Positions 1 to 11,500 of a DNA stretch of 64,000 nt are shown piece after piece. The stretch spans positions 17,615,785 to 17,679,784 of the forward strand of contig NC_081413.1 of NCBI RefSeq assembly GCF_030272615.1, read 5' to 3'. Each line of letters opens with the position of its first letter. The first letter of the stretch is position 1. The position numbers and the translations under genes are program-made. Source of the stretch: Cryptomeria japonica (lineage: Eukaryota; Streptophyta; Pinopsida; Cupressales; Cupressaceae). The notes beneath the pieces are model-generated. The model was not told the DNA's origin. It did no database searches and worked only from the letters and a program-made list of their open reading frames with translations.

Positions 1-1
1 C

Positions 2-1537
2 TTGTGTCCGAACAGGGCGACACGGGGGTTGGCAGTGGGCTGGGGAGGAGCACTGGAGATATTGGTGACTGAGCACACCAGGTATGCATGGGGTCCATGT
101 GTCTTGGCACATCTGTATTATGAGCTTCACCAGTTCGTCTATCATGGATCAGTGGGACTGGGTTGTGGAGTGACACTGCTACAGGTGTGGGCATATGAGC
201 ATCTGCCGATCACACGACCTATACACTTCAGGGGCAGAGGGCATGGATGGAGCTTTGTACACCTATATGATATGATCACCTCACAGCCTCAGATTGGCAG
301 GTTAGAGCACTGGAGGCGTGTGATAGACGACATCGATGTGGTCATCTGGAGGCCGTACTTGGGGTGCGAGGAGTGGGAGGATGACGCAGTGGAGCTGCCA
401 TATACATTCAGGAGCAGATATCTGATTGGGCGGACGCCCTACATTTTGGAGAGACAGCTGGTAGACAGGGTTGGCAGGCAGTTTGGCAGGATCCAGAGGA
501 TGCCACGAGGCTCGGGTATGTATGCCCGTACGATCAGGGATCATGCACAGTTCGGGCCATTGTTATCGTATGATCAGGCCGTCACACAGCTGACAGAGAT
601 GATGCCACTACCCTGGGATATGTGGCCGGAGGTTGAGGATGCAGGCATGGATGCAGAGTACTCCGCGTATTGGGCAGAACATCCGTTTCCACGGTTGATA
701 GATCCGGAAGAGCTGCTGGAGGGAGAGGTTGGAGGGGATGATGATGATGATGGTGGAGGAGATGGAGGTAGGGGCCGACGGAGGTGGAGAGGAGTAGTGG
801 GGGAGAGGAGGGTAACACCTCGGAGGGAGGGAGGACAGGAGGGACCAGCCCAGGTGGTGGTGAGGGGTCGTGGTGGATTGCCCCTGCAGGTACCAGCAGC
901 ACAGGGACCTAGACAGGGACAGGTGCAGGGACAAGGACAGGTGCAGGTTCCCAGGCATGTACAGAGATAGGTACCGATTCAGGCACCGAGATAGGTACAG
1001 GGGGAGGCACAGGTACAGGCACCCATAGAGGGAGAGCCACAGGCAGAGGCTGAGGGTGGGGATCCCGAGGAGGATGAGCTGCTAGAGCTGAGGGAGATCT
1101 GCCAGGGCCAGGCAGATAAGATCTAGGAGTTGGAGAGGGAGAGGGATCACCTCAGGATCAGGCTCAAGGACACTGAGCGGGAGAGGGACCAGGCTATCCA
1201 GCGATAGACTGAGGCTGAGACAGCTCTGAGGGTAGGGAGGCAGGCGACAGAGGACACAGGGGCAGGCTACGCATATGTCTTGCGAGCCGGAGAGGTGATT
1301 GGTTACTGGAGGGACCTCTACTATGGTGCAGTGCCAGCGGATCAGCGGGCGAGGAGCTTCCATAGACCATCGCGGACAACGACGGCTACGGGAGGGAGTC
1401 GGAGGAGGCAGGCATCTAGTGGTGGGGTCATGGGTCCTCCACCACCACCAGACAGGCAGGGTGATCCTGGAGCGGGTCCTTCTACAGCTCAACGTCCGTC
1501 GAGGCCAGGCGGCTCCGAGGGAGGGAGTTCATCATAG
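2..1537 (+). pseudogene. Plant mobile domain (PMD, aminotransferase-like) protein, broken, 5' end outside window
   Basis: The reading frame is open from the window edge, so the true start lies to the left. The first ~200 residues carry a pattern typical of the plant mobile domain family (PF10536-like): a Gly-Cys-Gly then Thr-Leu-Leu-Gln-Val-Trp-Ala-Tyr-Glu segment followed by ITRP, near residues 50-73. PMD proteins act in plant gene and transposon silencing (MAIN/MAIL group), and PMD domains are also carried by plant transposons. Residues after ~240 are low complexity: Asp/Gly runs, then Gln/Gly-rich repeats. The frame is broken by TAG stops at 968-970, 992-994, 1124-1126 and 1205-1207 and ends at 1535-1537; it stays aligned between the breaks and encodes a charged coiled-coil-like segment (repeated Glu-Arg, about 1127-1200). 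I take it as a decayed, probably transposon-borne copy. Recognition of the fold is fairly secure; function is not claimed. Confidence 0.7.
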
Positions 1538-2085
1538 CCATAGAGGGCTCCCCTTTGTATCAGTATATGTACCATTTTTGTATTGTAGACACCTGCGGGT
1601 GATTTTGTAGCCATATGATTCTTTTGACATCATTGTATCATGACACATTTGATTATATATGAGAGATGATTCACCATTTTTGCGGCAGCTATATGCATGT
1701 GTACCTTATGTGATGAGATGTTCTTATGTGATGTTTGTTTTATGATATGGATGCTTATATGATGCAATGCAATATTTTTGTTCTTTTATGTTTTATATGG
1801 GATGCATGATGCAAATGTGAATGTATGTAATGCAGATGAATATGATAATGCAAATGATTATTTACATGATGGAAATGTAAGATGTGCTAACATGTGTTGT
1901 ATGCAGGATGTGATGCAGTTGTGATATGTAGTGATGCAGTTGTGATATGTATATGTATGTATGAAATGCTTATATGTGGTGATGCAGGTGTAACTATATG
2001 AAATGCAAGTGTTTTTGGTGTGTCATTATACTCAGTCATGTGATAGCAGGCTACGCAGACTCGAGAAGGATGATGGAAGTCAATC
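1538..2085 (+). other. Non-coding 3' region of the PMD unit
   Basis: No gene seen. The strand is TG-rich and purine-biased, with many ATGATGCA/GATGCAGT words and a short tandem duplication inside. It looks like the 3' untranslated part of the PMD-bearing unit. Confidence 0.4.
1910..1951. repeat. Two-copy 21-bp tandem repeat
   Basis: Two head-to-tail copies of a 21-bp unit containing GATGCAGTTGTGATATG, at 1910-1930 and 1931-1951. A third degenerate copy starts near 1978. Confidence 0.8.
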
Positions 2086-2098
2086 AAGAAAGGGGGGA
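2086..2098 (+). other. Polypurine-tract-like sequence
   Basis: A purine run with six G (AAGAAAGGGGGGA) is directly followed by TG at 2099. This is the layout of a polypurine tract in front of a 3' LTR on the plus strand, which would fit the PMD ORF riding in an LTR element. No matching LTR copy is visible in the window, so the call is tentative. Confidence 0.35.
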
Positions 2099-3050
2099 TG
2101 AAAGACAGAAGATATGAAAGTGAAAGAGCTTCTTGTGCGTTATCATCATTGAGCTTATTATGGCAAGTAGGTTATGACAATCGAGGCATATGTTTGACCC
2201 AAAAAGTCATTGTACCTGTTTGCATGGAGATAAGACAGTCACAAACAAGGAATGCCCCAATTCATACTAGACTCACAGTGTCCTCATATCCTTGGACAAG
2301 TCATAGCATTACTAAGAGACAATCCACAGACAGAAAATACAAATAGGTGACGATACCCCATCCTCGCCTTTCTAGTCAAAGACATCCTAGAGATAGAATC
2401 TCTAGTCAGAGACATCCCGGAAAAGCTAAAAGACATGTCACCAAAAAGATGAAATCAAAAGAAAACCAAGACTCGACACCAACATCCACTGTAGTCCTCA
2501 AGTTTAGTGTCTCTTGTCACTTGTATAAGTCATGTTTGATTGTGGTCACAATGTTCACTTTCACAAAAAGGATAGATTAACACTGAACCATATGTTGTCT
2601 GAGTCTGTTGAAAGATTTGATTTTGTTGAGGCCCATTGTTGCTGCTGTGTCTCATCTGAAACTGACTGAATCCATGAAACTGATACTTTATTGCGGAGAA
2701 GATGAAACTTTATTGCGGATCTGTGATGCAAATGTTGCTTTATTGCGGATTGTGCGCGGATAGACTAAAGAAAGCTGGAAGAAACTGTACTCCTCGAAAC
2801 ATGTGATGTTCTTAGTTCCACACCCATCACTAGACGTAGGAATTGCCTTAGCCACAGATAGGATCTGATTTATTATGGATAGAAAGGGAGTGAAAAGGGG
2901 GGTTTATTATGAATGGCTAACCAATCTTGGGTAGATCAATAACAAGCCATGATGGGAACAGGTAAGCTTATTGTGAGTGAATAGGTTGTGAGTGTGTGCA
3001 AAGTGAAGGATGAAAGAGAATCCAGAAGGAGGGAGGAGCAAAGTCTCTAC
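2099..3050. other. Unassigned repeat-like DNA, possibly a 3' LTR or UTR
   Basis: No convincing gene. Contents: a near-duplicate of CTAGTC(A)AGAGACATCC at about 2372 and 2402, the triple TTTATTGCGGA repeat, and a second G-rich purine run (GAAAAGGGGGG) near 2895. It may contain the LTR of the PMD-bearing element and/or the 3' end of the minus-strand Tat element. The boundary between them could not be placed. Confidence 0.3.
2685..2750 (+). repeat. Three copies of CTTTATTGCGGA
   Basis: Copies at 2685-2697, 2707-2720 and 2737-2750, spaced 22 and 30 bp apart. Confidence 0.85.
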
Positions 3051-3054
3051 ACAT

Positions 3055-3207
3055 GGCGCTGGTGACCCAGTTTTCACCATGGTACTTGCCCAGGGCGCCA
3101 CCGAAGTGGTTTTCACCGTTGGACGAAATTATTTCTCTTTACTTTTTTGATTTTTCAAATTTTTTTTTTTTTTGTGTCACAAGGCGCCTGTTTGCCAGGT
3201 TTTCACC
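3055..3207 (-). repeat. Three ~24-bp GGCGCC...TTTTCACC repeats
   Basis: Three plus-strand units begin GGCGC(C/T) and end TTTTCACC: 3055-3078, 3094-3117 and 3183-3207. Long T runs lie between and after them. They sit between the end of the Tat integrase frame and the unresolved 3' end of that element. Confidence 0.75.
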
Positions 3208-3300
3208 GAGTAATGATTTTTTTGTTTTATAAATTTTTTTTTTTGTATTTTTGAAATTTTTTGATTTTTTTGTATTTTTGAATTAAGATGTTCCGAAGAG

Positions 3301-3696
3301 CTATGTGTAGAACTTGCGAAGGTGCATGTTGTTGATAGGATCCTCCAAAGGTTCACCTTCTGTAGTTGAGAGCTGATATGCCCCAGATCGATATACTGCT
3401 GTGATGATGTAAGGACCAAGCCAGTTTGGTTCAAACTTGCCCTTCTTATCTCTGTCTTGCTGATTCTTGGGGTTCTCTCTAAGGACTAAGTCACCTACCT
3501 CAAATGTGTGAGGCTTGAATTTGTGATTGTAGCTGCGACTCATTCTTTGTTGGTAAGCCTTGAGATGATTAAAAGCGGTTTGTCTTCGTTCATCCAGCAG
3601 TTCTAGTTCTTGTAAGCGAGAGACCCTGTAATCTTCATCGTTGATTATGTTTCTCAAAGAGACCCGTAAAGAAGGTAACTCGACCTCAATAGGCAA
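3301..3696 (-). pseudogene. Tat element: integrase C-terminal part
   Basis: 131 codons in frame with the upstream integrase block, separated from it by a TAA at 3724-3726. It contains the GDLVLRENPK segment and a WLGPY motif (GPY/F-type module) that follow the DDE core in Ty3/gypsy integrases, where they help bind DNA. The frame ends with Lys-Phe-Tyr-Thr and TAG at 3301-3303, which looks like the natural end of the polyprotein because the HLRKFY ending is typical of plant gypsy. The methionine at 3696 is internal and not a true start. Confidence 0.85.
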
Positions 3697-3723
3697 GATG
3701 GCTTCAGCGCCGTAGACAAGTGA

Positions 3724-5304
3724 TTAGGGTGTAGCTCCTGTAGGTGTACGGACACTTGTACGATAGGCCCAAAGCGCAGGATTGAGTTGGATATGCCAGT
3801 TACGGCCAGCGTCCTCGACTATCTTTTTGAGGATTTTAAGAATTGTTTTATTAGACGCCTCAGCTTGGCCATTACCTTGGGGGTAATATGGTGTGGAGAA
3901 ACGATGAGAGATATGGAAGCGCTCACAGAGTTCACGAACATCCTGATTTTTAAAGGGACGCCCGTTGTCAGTGATAATGGAAGTGGGAATACCATATCGG
4001 CAAATGATGTAGTTCAGGATGAAGGTAGCAATTTGTTTCCCAGTGACTTGTGTGAGAGGCACGGCTTCAATCCATTTTGTGAAGTACTCTGTAGCTATGA
4101 TAATGAATTTATGACCATTGGAAGAAGGAGGGTGAATCTTGCCTATGAGATCGAGTCCCCACTGACAAAAGGGCCAAGGAGACGCAAGTGGTTGTAGTTC
4201 TTGTGCTGGTGCATGTATGAGGTCTCCATGAATTTGACACTGCTTACATTTCTTGACAAACTGATATGAATCTCTTTCCATAGTGGGCCAGTAATATCCA
4301 GTCCTAATGAGTTTCTTGGCCAAGGTAGGACCACTAGTATGCGGACCACATATCCCTTCATGCACTTCCCGTAACGCAATCTGAGCTTCGTCGCTTTCTA
4401 AAGATCTAAGAAGAGTGCCATCTAGACCTCGTCGGTATAGGATATCAGCTAGAATGACGTATCGGGAAGATTGGCGAATGAAAGTGCGGCGTTGGTTGTT
4501 CGATAGACCGGGAGGTAAGATATTGTTGCGAAGGTATGTGAATATGGAACCATATAACTGGGATTCAGGACCAACAACACATATTATTTCAGTAGGAGTG
4601 ATCTCATGTGACGGAACCAACAGGTTGTCTACTAGGAACTCATAGCAGGTCTCATTCTGCGGTAGATCAATTAGTGAAGCAATTGTAGCCATGGCATCTG
4701 CAGCGCGATTCTGTTCTCTTGGTATCTGCTCAAAATCTATCTTTATGAAGTGCTGTTTCAGATTATCCACCATTTGTTTATAAGGCAGTAACTTTTCATC
4801 TTTTGTTTGGTAATCATCAGTTGCTTGACGGATAACAAGTTGGGAGTCTCCAAAAACACGAAGTTCCTGGATCTTCCATTGAACTGCAATTCGTAATCTT
4901 GTTGTTAATGCCTCATATTCTGCTATATTGTTGGTGCAAGGAAATGATAAGCAGTATGATTTTGGTATAGAATCGCCTTGAGGAGTTATAAAGAGAATAC
5001 CAGCTCCTGCCCCATGCTGTGTGTATGAACCATCAAAATATAATTGCCATAGCTTTGCATGTGATATTGTTAGAATGGATTCATCTGGAAATTCTGAATT
5101 TAGAGGAGCATCATCTGTCATGGGAGCATCTGCTAATTGATCCGCGATTTCTTGTCCTTTTATTGCTTTTCTGTCCACATACTCAATGTCGAACTCACTC
5201 AATATCATTACCCATTTGGCCAGCCGCCCAGTAAGTGTAGCTTTGTTGAGAAGATATTTTAGTGGATCAATTCTTGCAATCAACTTAGTTTTGTGAGTGA
5301 GCAT
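3724..5304 (-). pseudogene. Tat element: RNase H end, second (archaeal-type) RNase H, integrase core
   Basis: 526 codons. Residues 1-60 finish the first RNase H and connection. Residues ~85-210 form a second RNase H with candidate catalytic D91, E129, D153 and D203, typical of Tat elements. The integrase follows: zinc finger H315/H322/C353/C356 (HX6H, CX2C) and catalytic D385, D446, E482, with 35 residues between the last two (D,D35E). The integrase joins the cDNA to chromosomal DNA. All key residues are present, so this block was recently functional apart from the stops: TGA at 5311-5313 just upstream and TAA at 3724-3726 at its end. Frame and order match the neighbouring blocks. Confidence 0.92.
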
Positions 5305-5310
5305 ATAATG

Positions 5311-6573
5311 TCATAATTTTTGTGAAGCAAAGACCACAGCGAGACATGCACGCTCGATTGGTGTGTAGTTTAGCTCGTATCCCACCAATGTGCGACTGAT
5401 ATAGTATACTGCTTTTTCCTTGCCGTCCGCAATTTGTTGCGCTAGGAGTGCCCCCAGTGCTGTTGGAGTAGCTGATATGTATAATAACAAAGGTTGATCT
5501 GGAATTGGTGGCATCAAAACTGGCGGATTCAAAAGATAGTCTTTGAGCGTCTGAAAGGCTTGTTGACAGTTTTCGTCCCATTTGAGCTTGATGTTTTTAT
5601 GTAGAAAGTGCTGGAAAGGATTACACTTATCTGCAAGTTGTGCTATGAATCTTCGTATGGACTGGAGTCTCCCTTGTAAGGATCGGAGTTGACTGATATT
5701 CCTCGGTGGCGGCATGTCCAAGATAGCCTTGACTTTTGCTGGATCGGCCTCGATTCCTCTTTTAGACACAATGAATCCTAGGAGCTTCCCGGAGGTTACT
5801 CCAAAGACACATTTCTTAGGGTTTAACCTTACCTTGTATTTTTCCAATCGATCAAAGACAACTGAAAGTATGTCCAAATGTGTATCTCTGTCTATTGATT
5901 TTCCCAAGAGATCATCAACATAATCTTCCACAGTTACATGCATGAGATCATGAAAGATAGTGGTCATCGCTCTTTGATATGTAGCACCTGCATTTTTCAG
6001 CCCAAAAGGCTTGACATTCCAACAGAAAGTTCCCCATGGACAAGTGAATGATGTTTTATGTTGATCCTCGGGTGCAATTCTTAACTGATTATAGCCAGAG
6101 AATCCATCCATTAATGATAGCATTTCATGACCTGCTGTAAGATCAACAATCAAGTCGATATTTGGTAATGGGAAGTCATCCTTTGGACAAGCTTTGTTGA
6201 TGTCTCTGAAATCTGTACATATTTTGATGCTGTGATCTGGTTTGCTGACAGGTACTAAATTAGAGATCCATTCGGGATAATCAATTGGGCGTATGAATCC
6301 GACATCCAATAATTTCTCCAGCTCTGCTTTGACTAGTAATGCCACTTGTGGATGCATTTTCCTTAATTTTTGTTTCACTGGTTTTGCCCCTGATTTGACT
6401 GTCAAATGATGCATTACCAAATCCGGATCTAGTCCAGGCATATCAGCGTATGACCATGCAAAGTTGACTTGTCGTTCCTTGAAGAAGCTTATGAATTTTG
6501 ATCTTTCGGACTCTGTCAAGGATTGAGCCAGGAATATGTTGTGTGGAACTTCTTCTGTACCAATGTTTGTCTT
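5311..6573 (-). pseudogene. Tat element: reverse transcriptase and first RNase H
   Basis: The open frame runs up to 6672, but its first 33 codons are translated from the LTR of the nested element; host sequence starts at 6573. RT motifs are clear: a FIRPIDYPEW segment, KICTDFRDINKACPKDDFPLP, a catalytic Asp in LMDGFSGYNQ (residue 189 of the open frame) and YVDDLLG (251-257). The RNase H/connection begins near residue 395 (LLLYISATPTALGALLAQ). The frame stops at TGA 5311-5313 and resumes in the same frame at 5304. In the intact element the enzyme copies the genomic RNA in cytoplasmic particles. Confidence 0.92.
6569..6573. repeat. Target-site duplication GTCTT, left copy
   Basis: GTCTT directly precedes the TG of the left nested LTR; the identical pentamer follows the CA of the right LTR at 14381-14385. 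Confidence 0.95.
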
Positions 6574-7776
6574 TGTAAAGTGGAAAAATCGCGATCGAAC
6601 CCTAGTTGGTCTCCCCTCTTCCAACTCCGAGGAGAGAGAAGGGAGGTTCGCTAGGATTCGATGGTTTTTCACTTAGGGGAGAGACTTTACATTCAAAAGA
6701 GGGGTTGAAACTCATAAGATCCAATCCCACACAATGTAAGATTGGATGCTAAATGAATTTCAAGGGTTAGGAAAGCAAGGCTACCCTCTTTTGTAAAGAA
6801 TGTTGTTAAGGAAATTAAGCTAGGAATGCATAGCAAGTCATAAAGATTCGCTTATAAACTGAGTTTGGGTTATAGGATGAAGCTGCGGACCTGGAATTAG
6901 CAGTAAAATGTCGATACGGCGCTGTCCTGCAAATTTGAGCAAAAGTTGTCGGGACGATGGCGCCCGGCGCCACGGTCCTCCGAAAAATCCGCGAAACGAA
7001 GGGGGATCTGTTCGTCTCTGCACAAGGATTCCAGATCTTCGATCTCAGCCGCGTACCTGCAACCTACACACAGAAAAGCGAAGACGATTGGGGGGTTAGG
7101 GATTAGGGGTTTGCCTTTAGGTCAAACCCCAGTTTTGGAATTAACCAAGAAATGAGCAAGTGCTGTAAATGTAAATGACTGTAATGTAAAACAAGTACTA
7201 ATACCTTGTTCTAAGGATGTTTGTATCCTTATGTGCGAAGGTTTAGATGTTGTATGTTGTATGTTGTAGTAGCATGTAGTAAGTGATCTCCTCTTCAATG
7301 GTTGAATCCTTGACTTGAATGCAACACTTAGCCTTGAATGGAGACTTGAAATGATCAATTGCTTGAAGGAATGCTTGAATGCTTGAATGCTTGAGTATAG
7401 TTTCCACGCTTTTTCCATCATATCGAATGAAAGAGGAAAATGTAGTTTATATACTTGTCAATTAGGGCTGATAGACTGATTTTCCCGACCTTAGGCCGAC
7501 TAGGAAAGTTTAATTTCCAATTTGCAATCAAAAAGACCCGATACCACTTAGGAGACCGGGCCCAAAATAGGACCCAGGGACCAGGGCGCTGGGCGCTCTG
7601 GTCCCACCTCCGGGACAGCGGGGTGCAAGGGGGTTCAGGCCAATGGTGCTTGAAAAATGCAATTTTTGGTGTCGTGAGCAAGTTTTGGGGTCTCCATTCA
7701 GGTTGCGTGTTGCGTCGCCATTGTGAAGACCAAAATGCAGTCGAAATTGCAAGTGTCGCAATTTTAGGACGCTACA
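6574..7776 (-). repeat. Nested element: 3' LTR
   Basis: 1203 bp, starting TGTAAAGTGG and ending GACGCTACA on the plus strand. It contains two GGGAC...GTCC palindromic motifs (6951-6978, 7577-7605). It matches 13155-14380 almost base for base, but carries one extra 10-bp copy in a TGCTTGAA-type repeat near 7375-7395 and lacks the 33-bp duplication present in the other LTR. Confidence 0.95.
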
Positions 7777-7795
7777 TTTAGCCCCCACTTTAGCG
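7777..7795 (-). other. Nested element: polypurine tract
   Basis: Plus strand TTTAGCCCCCACTTTAGC directly after the left LTR, reading AAAGTGGGGGCTAAA on the element strand: the primer site for plus-strand DNA synthesis. The same motif follows the LTR at 48197. Confidence 0.85.
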
Positions 7796-8519
7796 GGAGT
7801 ATGTATGCTCATACTTCCGGTAAAGTACAAGGAAACAATATTGAAAGATTTTCACCACGTCAAGGAGGCAAGATACACCAAGCCCCCAGTGGACTAAGGA
7901 TCTTACTACTTCGATTGACAAAGTAAAAGGGAAGATCACGAGGGAGAACCATGACTGTCAGTAGTAAGGTTCCCTCATTATGAGTCATGCAAGAAAGATA
8001 TCAAAAATTTTCAAGGCAAAGCTAAATTTGCCAAGAAATTCTCAAGTATCTTGAAAAGATATGAACGGGATGTATGCCCCCCTACGTTAAAGCGATCGCA
8101 CACGCCTCACCGGGGGTGATTGTTTTAACGTAGTGATACACATAAGAAATGAGAAAGGAAAGGAGCACGTTACCACAAGGATTTAGCCCCCAAGTGTGAG
8201 ATAAACCCAAGGATAATAGACACAAAACACAAAGCACGAGGTGACTTTGCTTTCCTCGGGGTCAGTATGCTGTATGATAAGTCATGTATATATCATATGT
8301 ATGTATGCATAATTGTTCTTCATTCCCCAATCAAGGAAGGTCACCTAGAAGAAGGGAACACATGTGTCTTTTGAGTCAACATGAGAGAGACCAAAGAGAT
8401 CTCAATGCTTTGCATCGTCCTCAAGTAGACAACACTAAGGACGACAAATAGAAGAATGAGAATAACATATAGAAGAAGTAACAAAAGGGAGGGGGAGAGA
8501 ATCTGCTATGCTAATGTAA
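7796..8519 (-). other. Nested element: 3' untranslated region
   Basis: No gene. It resembles the region after the LTR of the 47008 element (e.g. 48197-48260), which supports a shared lineage. Confidence 0.6.
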
Positions 8520-11500
8520 CTAGTCTAGCACGTCATCTACCCCCCGATCTTGCTGATCAATGTTTCGGGAAGGCAGGGAACACGCTAGAGGAGGAACATC
8601 CAACACAGCAGATGGAGCTATCACAAGATCCAAACAAGGGCTATGTACATGTTCCAAGCCTCGTTGTTCTTGTCTAGGAGATAGGATAAGTGCTTTAGAA
8701 AATTCATTAGATAGATGGTTATCAACATCAACAAGTTCATATTCACTATCAGAAGCAAGAGGAGTAACATTTTCATCATGAATAACATTTTCATCTATAT
8801 CATCATCAAGATTTATAAAAATAGGATCTTTAACTCGCACAGGATCAAGACCATCATGTATCTTGTGTTTAGGAGATTTAGGCTCAATATCCGGCTGAGG
8901 AGAAAATGGAATAATGCTTGTTGAAGGTGTTTTTGGAGATTGTAAATTTTGAGAAGCGGCTGCTTGAGCCCTAAGACGACGCTTTCGTCGGCGTTCGCGT
9001 GCAGAACGATTACGTCTAGTCTTAGTAGGAAGTGTAGAAGATAGAGGAGGAGGAATGTTCTCATCCTTATCACTTGGGTGTTTAGGTTGTGGTCTCTTAG
9101 GCTGGATAATAGGAGAAGAAGAAGGTCTCTTCTCTCTATAAAAAGAAGGAGGAGGAACTGCTCCATATAAGGGAAGAATATTTGGTTTAGGGAGAAGACC
9201 AAGTCCATCATGACGAGGAGGTATAGGTCTACTCTTAGGAAGTTTATTAGGCATAGGCATAGTCACATCCATAGGGATGGGTTGGGAATCTTCTTGAGGA
9301 AAGACATTAGTTTTATCTTTCAAAGGAAGAACTTCCTTCTCAAGAATGATAGGAATGTCAAGTTTAGGTGTTCTAGGTTCACTTAGAGATAGGATCATAT
9401 CTGTTTTCCACTTTTGATAAGATTTGAAAAGATGATCACTTCGCGGAGGAAGAGATTGGAATTGTTTAGGCCAAAAGTAATCAATAGGAACGCTAGAAGT
9501 TCTTTCAGCTAGTTTAAAGAGACTATGATTGACAGTAACAACTTCACCATTATGGGGAAATTTCAAACACTTGTGAATAGGAGAAGCAATAGCTTTCATG
9601 GAAGATAGCCAAGGATAGCCAAGCTTCACACGAAATTGTTCGGAAGATGGAATAATAGCAAAGTTCACATCAAGAGATTTGTTATGGACTTCAATAGGCA
9701 ATGTAATACAACCAATTGCAGGAGAAGAAAATGCATCAAATAATTTCACAACCACATCTGTTTTGTCATAGATTACTTGATTCAATTGCAAAGTAAAAAG
9801 AAATTCTTCAGTAATAACATTAATCATGCACGAAGGATCAATAAGCACTCCACGACAAGGCATATTCTTGACTTTTGCAACTATGTATAAAGGACCATCA
9901 GGTGCTCTAATGGTTTCACTAGAATCAAATGTGATGGAAGGTTCTTTAGGGATTTCTTGCTGCTCTACAAAGTTAATCACATTCGGAGTCATAGACACAA
10001 GACCATCAGATGAGAGAGAGGAATCATTAGCCTCAATCGCATTAGAGGTATGAGAAGTATGAGAAGGTAATGGATCAGTGAAAATCTGAAGATTTTGGTT
10101 AGGAGGAGCTACAGATGTGTTGCCTTTATCATTCACTCCAGAAACAAAAATAGTATTATTATCAATCAAATCCTGAATTTTACCCTTTAAAGAAAAACAT
10201 TTTTCAGTATCATGACCAGGCTGACGATGAAAATGACAAAAAGCTTTGTGATCAAAATAAGGTGAAGTAATCTTTGCAGGATCAATTTGTCTTATAGGAG
10301 GAAGAGTAAGCACATTTTGTTCCAATAACTTATTCATAATACCATGCAATGATTCATTCAAAGGAGTATACTTTCTTTCTTTCTTGAAAAATTTAGAAAT
10401 AGGAGGCACACCTGATGCTGCATTCACATTGTTGTTGATAATGTTTTCATTGAATTTGATGGAATCTCTGTTCGGTTTAAACTTCCCAAATGGTTGTTGA
10501 CTGCTATCACCCTTATCACTCGGAGCCATAGGATGTGATTGTTCCATTTGACTCACAGTCAGTTGATAATTGTGAAGAGTGGCACACAACTGTTGGAAAG
10601 AAGTAAACTCAGAAAACAGAAGTTTGTCTCGAATATCTTTTTGTAAATTAGAAATAAAGATTCTTTGAATATCATTGTCAGGCATTGGAAAAGAAATTTG
10701 AGCATACAAATGCTTATATCTACCAATGAAATCAGTCACTTTTTCTTTAACACCTTGTTTACAATGCATTAAATCAATCAAAGTAACCTTAGGACTTATA
10801 TTGTTTTGAAATTGTTGAATGAAAGCATTTGCAAGTTGTTCGAAAGAAGTAATAGAATAGGAAGGCAACGAGCAATACCATTGTAAGGCTTTGTCTCTTA
10901 ATGTTCTAGTGAATAGTTTCGCAAGCAACCTTGGGTCATAAGCAAAATCAGTACAAATTGTTTGAAAAGTCTTAACATGTGTTAGAGGATCTCCTTTACC
11001 ATTATAGAGCTCCAAATGCGGGATTTCAACATGTTTAGGAGGAATAGCTCGAACAATATCAAGAGAAAGTGGGCTCGCAACATCAAATGTAGGCACACTA
11101 AACTTAGATTGATTCATAGAGGCAATTTGTTGCTGTAAAGAAGAGACAGTTTGTGCAAGATTGTTAATGGTAGCTTCAGTCGAAGAGTTCATATTAGGTG
11201 TGTTAGATTGAGATGGAGGTGTTATGTTATTGAAAGAAGGTAAAGAGTAAGGTGGTGGGACCCTATGATAGTCAACCATAGGGGATGATTGGATAGGAGG
11301 AACACTACAAGGAGGAATGGAATGGTTAAATGAATTGCCCCCTTGCGTCATGTTCATTTGTGAAGATGTAATAGGAACACTCATTGAAGGAATGTACGAA
11401 GAAGTCGGATTGAATGAAGGAAGAGGGTTAATTGAAGAAGAAGGGTTGCCCCCATGACTGGTGATCATAGGAGGAATGTCTTGTGTAGAAGTAGCCATTA

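Noticed and set aside
582-1492. Minus-strand Pro/Leu/Ser-rich frames opposite the PMD frame
   Set aside because: Antisense shadows of the GC- and purine-rich PMD coding strand.
2098-2580. Two adjoining plus-strand frames of ~80 codons
   Set aside because: Low information, no domain, inside likely LTR/UTR sequence.
6838-7830. Several 60-108-codon frames in the LTR, duplicated at 13396-14412
   Set aside because: They lie in LTR sequence, occur in both strands and have no domain; chance frames.
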